Assembly: GCF_030027245.1 (NCBI RefSeq)
Contig: NZ_JASERT010000001.1
Location: forward strand, 310,001-374,000
DNA from: Asticcacaulis sp. EMRT-3
GTDB lineage: Bacteria > Pseudomonadota > Alphaproteobacteria > Caulobacterales > Caulobacteraceae
Length of the DNA: 64,000 nucleotides
Direction: 5' to 3'
This document shows positions 43,501 to 52,142 of the stretch, in pieces; position 1 is the stretch's first letter; the number at the start of each line of letters is the position of its first letter. The notes beneath the pieces were generated by a model, which did not search any database, had not been told where the DNA came from, and worked only from the letters and a program-made list of their open reading frames with translations. A program made the translations under genes and the position numbers.

Positions 43501-44169
43501 ATGGCCAGACTGATGCGCGGTTTCGCCGGTGTTTTGATAACAGGCATGATGGTGCTGGGCCTGCCCGCTTCGGCGGCGGATCATGCAGCCGCCATTCCGG
43601 CTCTCGTCATGCCATCTTCCGATCCGAAGCTCCTGCCCGACATGACGCTCGGCAATCCGAAAGCGCCGGTGACGGTGATCGAATATGCCTCCGCTGCCTG
43701 TCCGCATTGCGCGGCCTGGAAGAAAGAGAACTGGGCGAATTTCCAGGCGAAATACCTGGCCACCGGAAAGGTGCACTATATTTTTCGCGAAGTGCTGACC
43801 AGCCCGCAGCAATATGCGCTGTCGGCCTTTCTGATCGGGCGCTGCGCCGTGAACCAGAGCGCCAATCCGAAAGATTCGACGCCCTATTTCAAGGTGGTGG
43901 ATACCTTCTTCAAAGATCAGGACGATTATTACCAGACAGGCCAGGTCGGCACGGTTCTGGCCGATGTCACCAAGGCGGTCGGCATCAGTCATCAGGCGGA
44001 ATTGGACTGCGTGGCCGACGGGCCGAGCTTCTCGGCCTTCATGGATACGATGAATGCCCACATGGCAGCCGACCATGTCAATTCGACCCCGACCTTCTTC
44101 GTCAATGGCAAGCGGCTGGAAAGCCATGAGATGAGCGATATCGAGGCGGCGATCGCGGCGGCAAAATAG
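43501..44169 (+). CDS. DsbA-like thiol oxidoreductase (third of three)
   Basis: A 222-residue paralogue with a cleavable signal peptide (VLGLPASAADHA) and no lipobox, so it is soluble in the periplasm. The active site is CPHC (AACPHCAAW) and cis-Pro is STPTFFVNG. It has an insertion (CAVNQSANPKDSTPYF) absent from the other two and an extra cysteine there. It starts 2 bp after the previous stop. All three share GNP(N/K)A(K/P)VT(L/V)(V/I)EYAS. Confidence 0.93.
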   Translation: MARLMRGFAGVLITGMMVLGLPASAADHAAAIPALVMPSSDPKLLPDMTLGNPKAPVTVIEYASAACPHCAAWKKENWANFQAKYLATGKVHYIFREVLTSPQQYALSAFLIGRCAVNQSANPKDSTPYFKVVDTFFKDQDDYYQTGQVGTVLADVTKAVGISHQAELDCVADGPSFSAFMDTMNAHMAADHVNSTPTFFVNGKRLESHEMSDIEAAIAAAK

Positions 44170-44186
44170 CTTTCATGATTGGGCAT

Positions 44187-44579
44187 CTATTGGGCCGCAC
44201 TGTAGGGCGGCGGCAGGACGCCGGTATTGTTCATCGGCACGTCGTCGCTGTTGACAGCCGCAGGCGGACTGGCCGCCGGGGGCTGCGCTTTCGCTTTATC
44301 AGGTGTGCGATAGGTGTCGTCCCGCACGCCGGGGCCATTGCCCATAGCCCGTGCGCGTTCGAGCTGGCGACGGTTGAGGTCGTTGGCGCTATGCGGATTA
44401 TACGGGTCGTTGGCCGGATCGTGAGCGGCCAGAGCGCGTGCGTGCTCGCGCTGGAGTTGGGCCGGGTCATGAAGATGGGCGGCGGGCGAAGCGGCCGACT
44501 GGGCCAGCGCCCCGACGGGCAGCCCTGCTAGGATGAGGGCGGCGGCAAGGGCCGCGGCGGAAGCTAGTGTGCGGATCAT
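44187..44579 (-). CDS. Small secreted protein with QLQREH motif (paralogue A)
   Basis: A 130-residue protein with a signal peptide ending VGALAQSA and a conserved-looking block AQLQREHARALAAHDPANDP-YNPHSANDLN-RRQLERA. The tail is Pro/Ala-rich. The same block recurs in the protein at 48168-48599. I do not recognise the family. It is convergent with the third DsbA-like gene. Periplasmic location is predicted; it has no cysteines. Confidence 0.78.
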   Translation of the reverse strand: MIRTLASAAALAAALILAGLPVGALAQSAASPAAHLHDPAQLQREHARALAAHDPANDPYNPHSANDLNRRQLERARAMGNGPGVRDDTYRTPDKAKAQPPAASPPAAVNSDDVPMNNTGVLPPPYSAAQ

Positions 44580-44708
44580 AATGCGTCATCCTTCGGTTTT
44601 CTACGGTAACTTTAAACCGGAGAACGTAAGGATGAGATCTGGAAGGCGCACCTGCATGTTCAAAAGCGGTTAAGGCAGGCGGAGGGGAGCCGCCTGCCTT
44701 TGCCTTCA

Positions 44709-44990
44709 TCAGTGGCTCATGGTGTCGCCCGACGACATGGTGCCAGACGGGGCACCAGACATGGCACCAGACATGGCACCAGACGGGGCCATCGCATCCG
44801 ATGACATGCCGGACGAGGACGACATGGCCATAGTGTCGCTGCCCGCCATAGGTGCCATCGCATCGGACGAAGACGATGACATTTCAGACATGGCGTTGTC
44901 GCTTTTGTGTGGGGCGGAGCAGGCGGTGACGGCGGTGAAGGTCAGGGCGAGGGCGGCGAAGGCCAAACTATGTTGCAGCGTGCGTTGCAT
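44709..44990 (-). CDS. Small Ser/Met-rich lipoprotein
   Basis: A 93-residue protein with a lipoprotein signal (FTAVTACSAPHKSD) followed by low-complexity repeats of the type SSSSDAMAP, GSDTMAMSSSSG and PSGAMSGAMSG. Methionine is frequent, which could allow weak binding of copper or silver ions, but no established metal motif is present. The unit ACCAGACATGGC is repeated in the DNA (around 44757-44783). It is divergent from the ABC exporter genes. Confidence 0.72.
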   Translation of the reverse strand: MQRTLQHSLAFAALALTFTAVTACSAPHKSDNAMSEMSSSSSDAMAPMAGSDTMAMSSSSGMSSDAMAPSGAMSGAMSGAPSGTMSSGDTMSH

Positions 44991-45124
44991 AGAGGTTTCC
45001 TCAGATGGGGTTGGGACAGGCGGCGCTGTCTGAAAAGGGGATACGCCGCGGCGCGCCGTTCGGTTACACGGGCGCTTCCCTTTGCAGAGATAACGCATTA
45101 GGTTGCCGCAAAACGGGGGTGACG

Positions 45125-46063
45125 ATGAGCGATCTGGCCTTGAGTCTGGAAGGGGTCGGCAAGACCTACGACGATTTTCAGGCCGTGCGTGATCTGAGCT
45201 TTCGCGTCAAGCGCGGCACGATCTGCGGATTTTTGGGCCCGAATGGCGCGGGCAAGACGACCAGCGTGCGCATGATGCTGGGCCTGACGGCTCCCACGAC
45301 GGGGCAGATCAGCGTGCTGGGCGGCTCATCGGCGCGGGCGCTCGACCGGATCGGTTTCATGCCGGAGGAGCGCGGACTTTATCGTAAGATGAAGGCCATT
45401 GATGTCATCGTGTTTCTGGCCGAGATGAAGGGCATGAAGGCCGCCGAGGCGCGCCGCCGTGGCCGTGAGATGCTGGAGGCGCAGGGGCTGGGGGCCTTTG
45501 CCCATACGCAGATACGTTCGCTCAGCAAAGGCATGTCGCAAAAGGTGCAACTGATCTCGTGCCTGGTGCATGAGCCGGAGCTGGTGATCCTTGATGAGCC
45601 GTTTTCCGGGCTTGATCCGGTCAATCAGCAGGGGCTGGAAGAGGTGATCCGCGGGCTGGCCAAACGCGGGGCGACAGTTTTGTTCTCCACCCACGTCATG
45701 CAGCACGCCGAGCGCCTGTGCGAAAAAGTGGTGCTGATGGGGCGCGGGCGAAAGGTGTTCGAGGGCACGCTGAAGGAGGCGCGCGCTGCGGCACCGCGCC
45801 ATCTCGATCTGGAAGGTGCGCTCGATGAAGCCGATTGTCTGGCCCTGCCGGGGGTCGAGACGGCGAGCGAGATGGAAACGGACGAGGGGCGGCTGTGGCA
45901 TTGCCGTCTGGCGGCCTGGGCCAGTCCGCATGAGGCGCTGAAGGCGGCTTTTCTGAAAGGGCTGGATGTGCGGCGTTTTGAGGCGCGCGAGCCCAGCCTG
46001 CATGACGCTTTCATTGTTTTGACCGAAGCGGCGGCCCAAACGGCAGGAGACGATCATACTTAA
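45125..46063 (+). CDS. ABC transporter ATP-binding protein (NatA-like)
   Basis: A 312-residue ABC ATPase with Walker A GPNGAGKTTSV, signature LSKGMSQKVQL, and Walker B LVILDEPFSGLD with the H-loop STHVMQHAERL. The C-terminal extension is typical of ABC-2 exporters of the NatA type. It pairs with the permease that follows. The start at 45125 is chosen for the canonical N-terminus; the longer open frame upstream overlaps the divergent lipoprotein gene. The substrate is unknown. Confidence 0.94.
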   Translation: MSDLALSLEGVGKTYDDFQAVRDLSFRVKRGTICGFLGPNGAGKTTSVRMMLGLTAPTTGQISVLGGSSARALDRIGFMPEERGLYRKMKAIDVIVFLAEMKGMKAAEARRRGREMLEAQGLGAFAHTQIRSLSKGMSQKVQLISCLVHEPELVILDEPFSGLDPVNQQGLEEVIRGLAKRGATVLFSTHVMQHAERLCEKVVLMGRGRKVFEGTLKEARAAAPRHLDLEGALDEADCLALPGVETASEMETDEGRLWHCRLAAWASPHEALKAAFLKGLDVRRFEAREPSLHDAFIVLTEAAAQTAGDDHT

Positions 46064-46091
46064 GACGCTGCTGATCGCGCGCCGCGAATAT

Positions 46092-47432
46092 ATGGCCTTT
46101 GTGCGCACCACGGGCTTCTGGCTGTCGCTGGTGACCCTGCCTTTGCTGATCACGGCGATCATCTTCGTGCCGGTGCTGCTGCGCCAGAGCGCGCCGGTGA
46201 CGGTGTTGTCGGTGGCCGTGCTCGATCTCAGCCATGATCATATAGGTGGTGATTTGCGCGATCTGGTGCAGGCGAAGGCCGCGCCACCTGCCGGAAGCGA
46301 CGCCCTGCAAGGGCTGGCGGCGAAAATGGCGCATGGCGATGTGGTGCGGCTGGCAGCCTTGCCGCCGTCGCTTGATCCGGCCAGTCACCCCGGGCTGAGT
46401 GTCGCGCAGGCCGAGGCGCTGATCCCGAAACTGCTGGCCGCGCCCGATGCCAAGGTATCGAACATCATCCTCGCCTATGATGATGGCGATGTGTTGCAGT
46501 TTCACCTGTGGTCCACCCACGCGCAAAAAGGCAAGTTGCAGGACATGCTGCAATGGGATCTGCACGGCCTGCAATATTACAAACTGGCGCGCGAACACGG
46601 CATTGACCATCAACTGGCGCACGATATGCGCGAATCGCGCGCCACGCTGGTCAGCCTGTCGCCCGGCACTTTGAGGGCGGGCGGGGCGCTGGGCGATATG
46701 CTGCGTGATAATGCGCCGCGCATTATCGGCATGATGAGCGGCTATCTGGCCTGGATGACGATCGTGTCGTCGTCGATGATCCTGTTGTCGGGCGTGATCG
46801 AGGAAAAATCGAGCAAGGTGCTGGAGGTTGTGCTGGCCTCGACCTCGGCGGAAAGCCTGCTGATCGGCAAGGTGCTGGGCGTGGCCTGCGTCATGTTGAC
46901 CGTCGGTGCTATCTGGTCGCTGGGTGGCTGGGTGCTGCTTAGTTCGGGCCTGAGCTTCTTGCCGCCCAATATGCTGGCGGCGGTGCAGGCGGGGCTGGCG
47001 GGGCTGTTTTCGCCGCTTCATCTGTTGCTGCTGGCGGCCTATTTCGCCTGTGGCTATCTGATGTTCGGCGTGTCCTTCGCGGCGATTGGCGCCTTTTGCG
47101 AAACCCAGAAGGACGCCCAGGCGATCATGGGGCCGGTGATGATGGTGCTGATGGTGCCGATGCTGTGCATGCAGTCGGCTTTCATCGCGCCGGAATCGCC
47201 GATTCTGCGCTGGCTGTCCTTCGTGCCCATCTTTACACCGTTTCTGATGCCGCTGAGGCTGGCTGAGCCGCTGCCGTGGTGGGAGATCGCGCTTAGCCTG
47301 ACCCTGATGGTGGTGCTGATGGTGTTCATGATCGGCGTCGGGCGGCGCGCCTTCCGGCAGGGGGCGCTGACTGGCGGCAAGCTGAGCTGGGGCCTGCTGG
47401 CGCGCATCGCCATCCGGCGAGGGGCTGACTGA
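46092..47432 (+). CDS. ABC-2 type permease (NatB-like)
   Basis: A protein of at least 446 residues. Membrane helix 1 lies at the N-terminus (GFWLSLVTLPLLITAIIFVP), a large extracytoplasmic domain follows, and then come five C-terminal helices. It has the ABC-2 signature IEEKSSKVLEVVLASTSAESL. Relatives begin about 12 residues earlier with a T-L-L-I-A-R-R-E-Y type segment. That segment is encoded here (from 46056) but has no ATG, GTG or TTG; the codon at the expected position, 5 bases after AGGAGA, is ATA. Either ATA initiates, or the protein is shortened to the ATG at 46092. Partner of the preceding ATPase. Confidence 0.9.
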   Translation: MAFVRTTGFWLSLVTLPLLITAIIFVPVLLRQSAPVTVLSVAVLDLSHDHIGGDLRDLVQAKAAPPAGSDALQGLAAKMAHGDVVRLAALPPSLDPASHPGLSVAQAEALIPKLLAAPDAKVSNIILAYDDGDVLQFHLWSTHAQKGKLQDMLQWDLHGLQYYKLAREHGIDHQLAHDMRESRATLVSLSPGTLRAGGALGDMLRDNAPRIIGMMSGYLAWMTIVSSSMILLSGVIEEKSSKVLEVVLASTSAESLLIGKVLGVACVMLTVGAIWSLGGWVLLSSGLSFLPPNMLAAVQAGLAGLFSPLHLLLLAAYFACGYLMFGVSFAAIGAFCETQKDAQAIMGPVMMVLMVPMLCMQSAFIAPESPILRWLSFVPIFTPFLMPLRLAEPLPWWEIALSLTLMVVLMVFMIGVGRRAFRQGALTGGKLSWGLLARIAIRRGAD

Positions 47433-47492
47433 TCGTCGCGCATAAAAAACGCGCCGGATGAGGGCGCGTGCGTGGCGGACTGTGTAAAAAAG

Positions 47493-47528
47493 GCGGCCTC
47501 TCCTGATGGGGAGAGGCCGCTTTTTTTT
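47493..47528 (+). terminator. Rho-independent terminator after the ABC exporter
   Basis: A perfect 11-bp stem, GCGGCCTCTCC / GGAGAGGCCGC, with a 6-base loop, followed by eight T residues. Confidence 0.95.
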
Positions 47529-47626
47529 AGAGCGCCGATCTGATGGAATCAGATCGACGCTCTAAGTTTTTGTTTTATCGCTCTTCCTTATCCAAAAAGT
47601 GGATCCACTTTTTGGGGAAACGCTCT
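47529..47626. repeat. Mosaic of two palindromic repeats
   Basis: The first unit, 47529-47563, is AGAGCGCCGATCTGAT / ATCAGATCGACGCTCT (one mismatch, 3-base loop). The second unit, 47580-47626, is the 47-bp element also found at 29814-29860, with palindrome CCAAAAAGTGGATCC/ACTTTTTGG. Both end in CGCTCT. The last base overlaps the stop codon of the secreted protein gene at 47625, mirroring the first copy's position after a stop codon. Confidence 0.85.
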
Positions 47627-47852
47627 AGTTCGAAGCCGCCGCGCTCGACGAATCCGCCGAGGCGCTGGCCGAAGACGAATCGCTGGCCGAAGAATCCGAC
47701 GAAGACGACGACGAGGCGCTGTCGCTCGAAGCGGCGGCGGTGGTGTCCGTGGTGGCGGGAGCAGCGGCATCCTGAGCCGCCGACATCATCGGAACGAGGG
47801 CGAGGCCGGCGACGAGGGCAGCGGCGGCAGTGATGTGCAGGACGTTTTTCAT
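47625..47852 (-). CDS. Small secreted Ser/Ala/Asp-rich protein
   Basis: A 75-residue protein with a signal peptide (LVAGLALVPMMSAAQD) and a mature part made almost wholly of Ser, Ala, Asp and Thr. Low complexity prevents a family assignment. Likely periplasmic or surface-exposed and disordered. It shares size class, export and strand with the lipoprotein at 44709 and the QLQREH proteins, forming a cluster of small exported proteins. Confidence 0.65.
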   Translation of the reverse strand: MKNVLHITAAAALVAGLALVPMMSAAQDAAAPATTDTTAAASSDSASSSSSSDSSASDSSSASASADSSSAAASN

Positions 47853-48113
47853 GATCTATGGACTTTCTCTGGAGGTTTTCATTTTATACAGGTTTCATTT
47901 GCGTATTTCGCAAATAAGTCTTTTAAGTTCTTGACGTATATCTTTCACGTCGAACCTGATTGTTAGTTTTTATTCAAATTAAGGCGCAAATTTGACTATA
48001 AAACGCTATTGTTACAAAAAATAAAGGCATTTTCATCTGAAAAAGTATTATATTTATGGATTTTTTATTTTATAAAAATTGTAATTTATATGAATTTTGC
48101 ATTTATTACACAG
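47853..48113. other. AT-rich intergenic region
   Basis: Strongly AT-rich, especially 48040-48110, with no plausible gene. It contains the promoter of the leftward secreted-protein gene and little else that is recognisable. Confidence 0.5.
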
Positions 48114-48152
48114 ACGGAAAAGCCGACCCCCGGCAGGGGTCGGCTTTTCCGT
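48114..48152 (-). terminator. Hairpin after the second QLQREH gene
   Basis: A perfect 17-bp inverted repeat, ACGGAAAAGCCGACCCC / GGGGTCGGCTTTTCCGT, with a 5-base loop, 15 bp past the stop codon. Confidence 0.85.
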
Positions 48153-48167
48153 GACAAAATTCTTCAG

Positions 48168-48599
48168 CTATTGCGGTGTGGTGCCCGTATTCATGCCGCC
48201 ATTGGCCCCGCTATCCGTACCCGCAGGGGGATTGGCAGGAGACGACATAGTGGAGGCCGGCGGCGGTGGCGCGGAGGCATCAGGCGGGGCGGCGGCGGGG
48301 CCACCCGCATCGGCTGTGGTGCCGTCCGGCAAGGGCGTGCCCTGTAGCTGTGCCTGATTGAGCGCATTGCTGCTGGCGGGATTCATCGGGTCATTGGCGG
48401 TATCGCCCGCCTTCACAGCGCGGTTGTGCTCGCGCTGCAACTGGGCGGGGCTGGCGCCCTGAAGCGGATTGGCGGCGGCGGGCGCGGCCTGACCGGCAGC
48501 CTGACTTGTCGTCTGGGCGTGGGCGAGGGCCGGAGCCAGGGCGAGCGTCGCCACGGCGGAAGCGGTCAGGAAGGTCGTTCTAAGAGAAGGGTTTTTCAT
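48168..48599 (-). CDS. Small secreted protein with QLQREH motif (paralogue B)
   Basis: A 143-residue protein with a signal peptide ending ALAHAQTTS and a block AQLQREHNRAVKAGDTANDP-MNPASSNALN-QAQLQG that matches paralogue A at 44187-44579. The tail is Pro/Ala/Gly-rich. The shared pattern is QLQREHxRAxxAxDxANDPxNPxSxNxLN. No cysteine, metal or enzymatic motif. The start at 48599 follows a good ribosome-binding site (AGGAT) and gives a standard signal peptide. Confidence 0.78.
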   Translation of the reverse strand: MKNPSLRTTFLTASAVATLALAPALAHAQTTSQAAGQAAPAAANPLQGASPAQLQREHNRAVKAGDTANDPMNPASSNALNQAQLQGTPLPDGTTADAGGPAAAPPDASAPPPPASTMSSPANPPAGTDSGANGGMNTGTTPQ

Positions 48600-48727
48600 G
48601 TGAATCCTCATCGGTGTACGTACGGATGCCTGCAACTATGAACTGTGGCTGGATATTTCGGCCTAGAGCAACGCGCGTTTCATTTGACTTACAAATTGAA
48701 TGCGAGATGCGGAAAAACGTAAAATGT

Positions 48728-48777
48728 AGAGCGGGTTGCATGCCTTTGACCGATTCAATCAGAATGCAAACCGCTCT
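48728..48777. repeat. Palindromic repeat bounded by AGAGCG/CGCTCT
   Basis: A 50-bp element with ends AGAGCGGGTTGCAT and ATGCAAACCGCTCT (one mismatch as inverted repeats). The AGAGCG...CGCTCT boundary matches the units at 47529-47626. Confidence 0.75.
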
Positions 48778-48875
48778 GGTGAGAAGTTTGGGATTCCGTC
48801 CCGGCAAAAATTTGTTCCAAAAATAAGGGAAGCATATGTTTGTCAGCGGCGGAAAATCAGGACGGCGATCATGAA

Positions 48876-48909
48876 AAAAGCCCCGAAGCGCTGAGGCTTC
48901 GGGGCTTTT
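48876..48909 (-). terminator. Terminator after the RcnB-like gene
   Basis: A 14-bp stem, AAAAGCCCCGAAGC / GCTTCGGGGCTTTT. On the minus strand it is followed by a T tract. It lies 21 bp past the stop codon of the minus-strand gene. Confidence 0.9.
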
Positions 48910-48930
48910 CCAGGATGGCGACATTGGTAT

Positions 48931-50001
48931 TCAGTAAAAATCGTAGATCACATCGAGAATGCGCCCCGTATCGACATCGGCAAGGACGGCGTCTTCGCCG
49001 AGGAAGTACCACGCGCAGCCATAGGGAGGAATGGGCAGGTCGTAGGCTTGCCAGTCGTAGATGCGGTAGCTGTCGAAAAAGTCCGGCAGATATTCGCCTT
49101 CCAGCCAGCGATGGCCATACCATTGCGACGGCACATTGTAATAGCCGACGCCGGGGAAGAAATAGTAGCCATAGCGCACGCCCGAATAGCCACGGAAGTG
49201 CTGGTTGTCATGCCAGTCGAAATGGGTGCGGCCACGACTGTAGCCGCCGTAACTGTAGCCGCCACGATTATAACCACCGTAACCGCCATTGCCATAATGG
49301 TTGTTGCGGTCGCCACCGCCGTAGCGGTCACCCCGATCACCGCCGCCGTTCCAGTTGTGATCACCACGGTCATTATTTCCGTCATTATGGCCGCCGTTCC
49401 AGTTGTGATCACCACGGGCTGAACGATCTCTATCATCGTGATCAGGGCCACGGCCACGCGCATTGTCATAGTGGGTTGTGGACTGCGTGGTGGTCTGCGT
49501 CTGGGTCTGAGGGGGGCGGCCATTGAGCGGGGCATGATTATTACTGCCCCACCACGGGCGGTTCGAATTCCCCGTACTATTGGTCGCGGGGGTACGGCTG
49601 TCGCGGCGCGGACTTGTGGCGGGCGCGGCGGGGCGCACATAGTCGCGGCTGGTGCTGCTGCTGGTCGCGTTGTTCCAGCCACCCCGACCGCCGCCTCGCT
49701 CGCCCTGATAACCACCGCCTTCGTGACCGCCGCCATCGTGGCCGCCGTGCGGGGCGGCAAGGCTTGGCATGGCGGCCAGGGCCAGGATCAGGCCAAGCGC
49801 CAGACCGGAAACCGTGGCTGATACCAAGCTGCGATGATTTTGGCTCATCGCAGCTTGGCAAGCGCGACTGCGCGTCGCCGCGGATGCGGCGAGCCATGCG
49901 GCGCTTGAGCTGAAAAAATGCGAATACCAACTTGCGCCCAAATAGGTTCTGGGCTGCGCAAGTTGGTATGAGGCCGCTTTTTTTGCAAACTTGCTGTTCA
50001 T
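48931..50001 (-). CDS. RcnB-like secreted protein with a repeat-interrupted signal peptide
   Basis: A protein of 356 residues as read. Its C-terminal region (DWQAYDLPIPPYGCAWYFLG, then EDAVLADVDTGRILDVIY) matches the RcnB family of periplasmic proteins linked to nickel/cobalt homeostasis. The middle is a long Gly/Asn/His/Asp-rich low-complexity region. Translation probably begins at 50001, with GAGGAG immediately upstream. The N-region MNSKFAKKAAS is separated from the hydrophobic core ATVSGLALGLILALAA by 50 extra codons derived from a palindromic repeat. Removing 150 bp restores a textbook signal peptide. An in-repeat ATG at 49848 (MSQNHRSLVSATVSG...) could act as a new start with a usable signal peptide. 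Confidence 0.85.
   Translation of the reverse strand: MNSKFAKKAASYQLAQPRTYLGASWYSHFFSSSAAWLAASAATRSRACQAAMSQNHRSLVSATVSGLALGLILALAAMPSLAAPHGGHDGGGHEGGGYQGERGGGRGGWNNATSSSTSRDYVRPAAPATSPRRDSRTPATNSTGNSNRPWWGSNNHAPLNGRPPQTQTQTTTQSTTHYDNARGRGPDHDDRDRSARGDHNWNGGHNDGNNDRGDHNWNGGGDRGDRYGGGDRNNHYGNGGYGGYNRGGYSYGGYSRGRTHFDWHDNQHFRGYSGVRYGYYFFPGVGYYNVPSQWYGHRWLEGEYLPDFFDSYRIYDWQAYDLPIPPYGCAWYFLGEDAVLADVDTGRILDVIYDFY
49821..49969 (-). repeat. Palindromic repeat element inserted in frame in the RcnB-like gene
   Basis: A 149-bp element, 150 bp with one flanking C. On the minus strand it starts ATACCAACTTGCGC and ends CGCAGCTTGGTAT, giving imperfect terminal inverted repeats. Internally there are two hairpins: ATACCAACTTGCGC / GCGCAAGTTGGTAT and CCAAGCTGCGATGA / TCATCGCAGCTTGG. 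The linker contains TTCAGCTCAAGCGCCGCATG, shared with the repeat at 57411. It encodes 50 in-frame codons without a stop and includes an ATG. Confidence 0.85.
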
Positions 50002-50509
50002 AGGCTCCTCACTGTCTTTGCAGGTCGAACTCATCGCGGCTTACAGCAGGGGTAACCTTGCCAAAGACCCATGAGGACCTGATACATGGGGCGATAAAAT
50101 TATCGTCTTGCCACCTTTATGACAGAACCAAGCTGAACCGAAGCTGAATGAGATCATGGCATAAGGCGGCGTGAAAAGCCATCCGTAGGGGCAGGCGACA
50201 GGCTTGGTGAGGCTGGTCTGGCGAGTTTAACTGGAATTGGGGCGGCGTCATCATTGGCGTTAACCGATTCTATCAGTACTTATTCTTGAATATGTTCTAT
50301 ATTTACGATTTATAAGCAATGTAAACTACAATATTATGGAAATATAAATCATTATGTACAAAAATATGAATGTATATTTTAATATTATTCATTTCTTTAC
50401 ATAAAAAATTCAGAGTAAACTTATGTGTTAACTTTAATTTCACGAGCCGGTGTTGAAATCATCTCATCAGACCTCAACGGAGACGCGCAAGAAGGCGCGG
50501 CATCAGAAG
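50002..50509. other. Intergenic region between divergent genes
   Basis: About 500 bp; 50270-50430 is very AT-rich. No gene or RNA is recognised. It must carry the promoters of the RcnB-like gene and the Sel1-type gene. Confidence 0.5.
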
Positions 50510-51890
<1,381 letters not shown>

Positions 51891-52142
51891 GGGCGGCTTA
51901 CCGAAGGCTGTGGAACGAAACAGTGAAGGGATGCGGGCCTCTGCCGGAAAATGCGGGGCCGTTGAAGAATCTTTAAGCTTCTGCTGATTAAGCCCGAAAA
52001 TGGTAAACATTCATTAACGCCCGCTGGCCTAGTTTGGCATACGGGCGACTCAAATTTGCAACCTATGCTATATTCATGCACGCTGAGCATGAGACTTGAA
52101 GCCCGGAACTGTGTGAAAACCCTGGCGGGACGGAACGACTCC

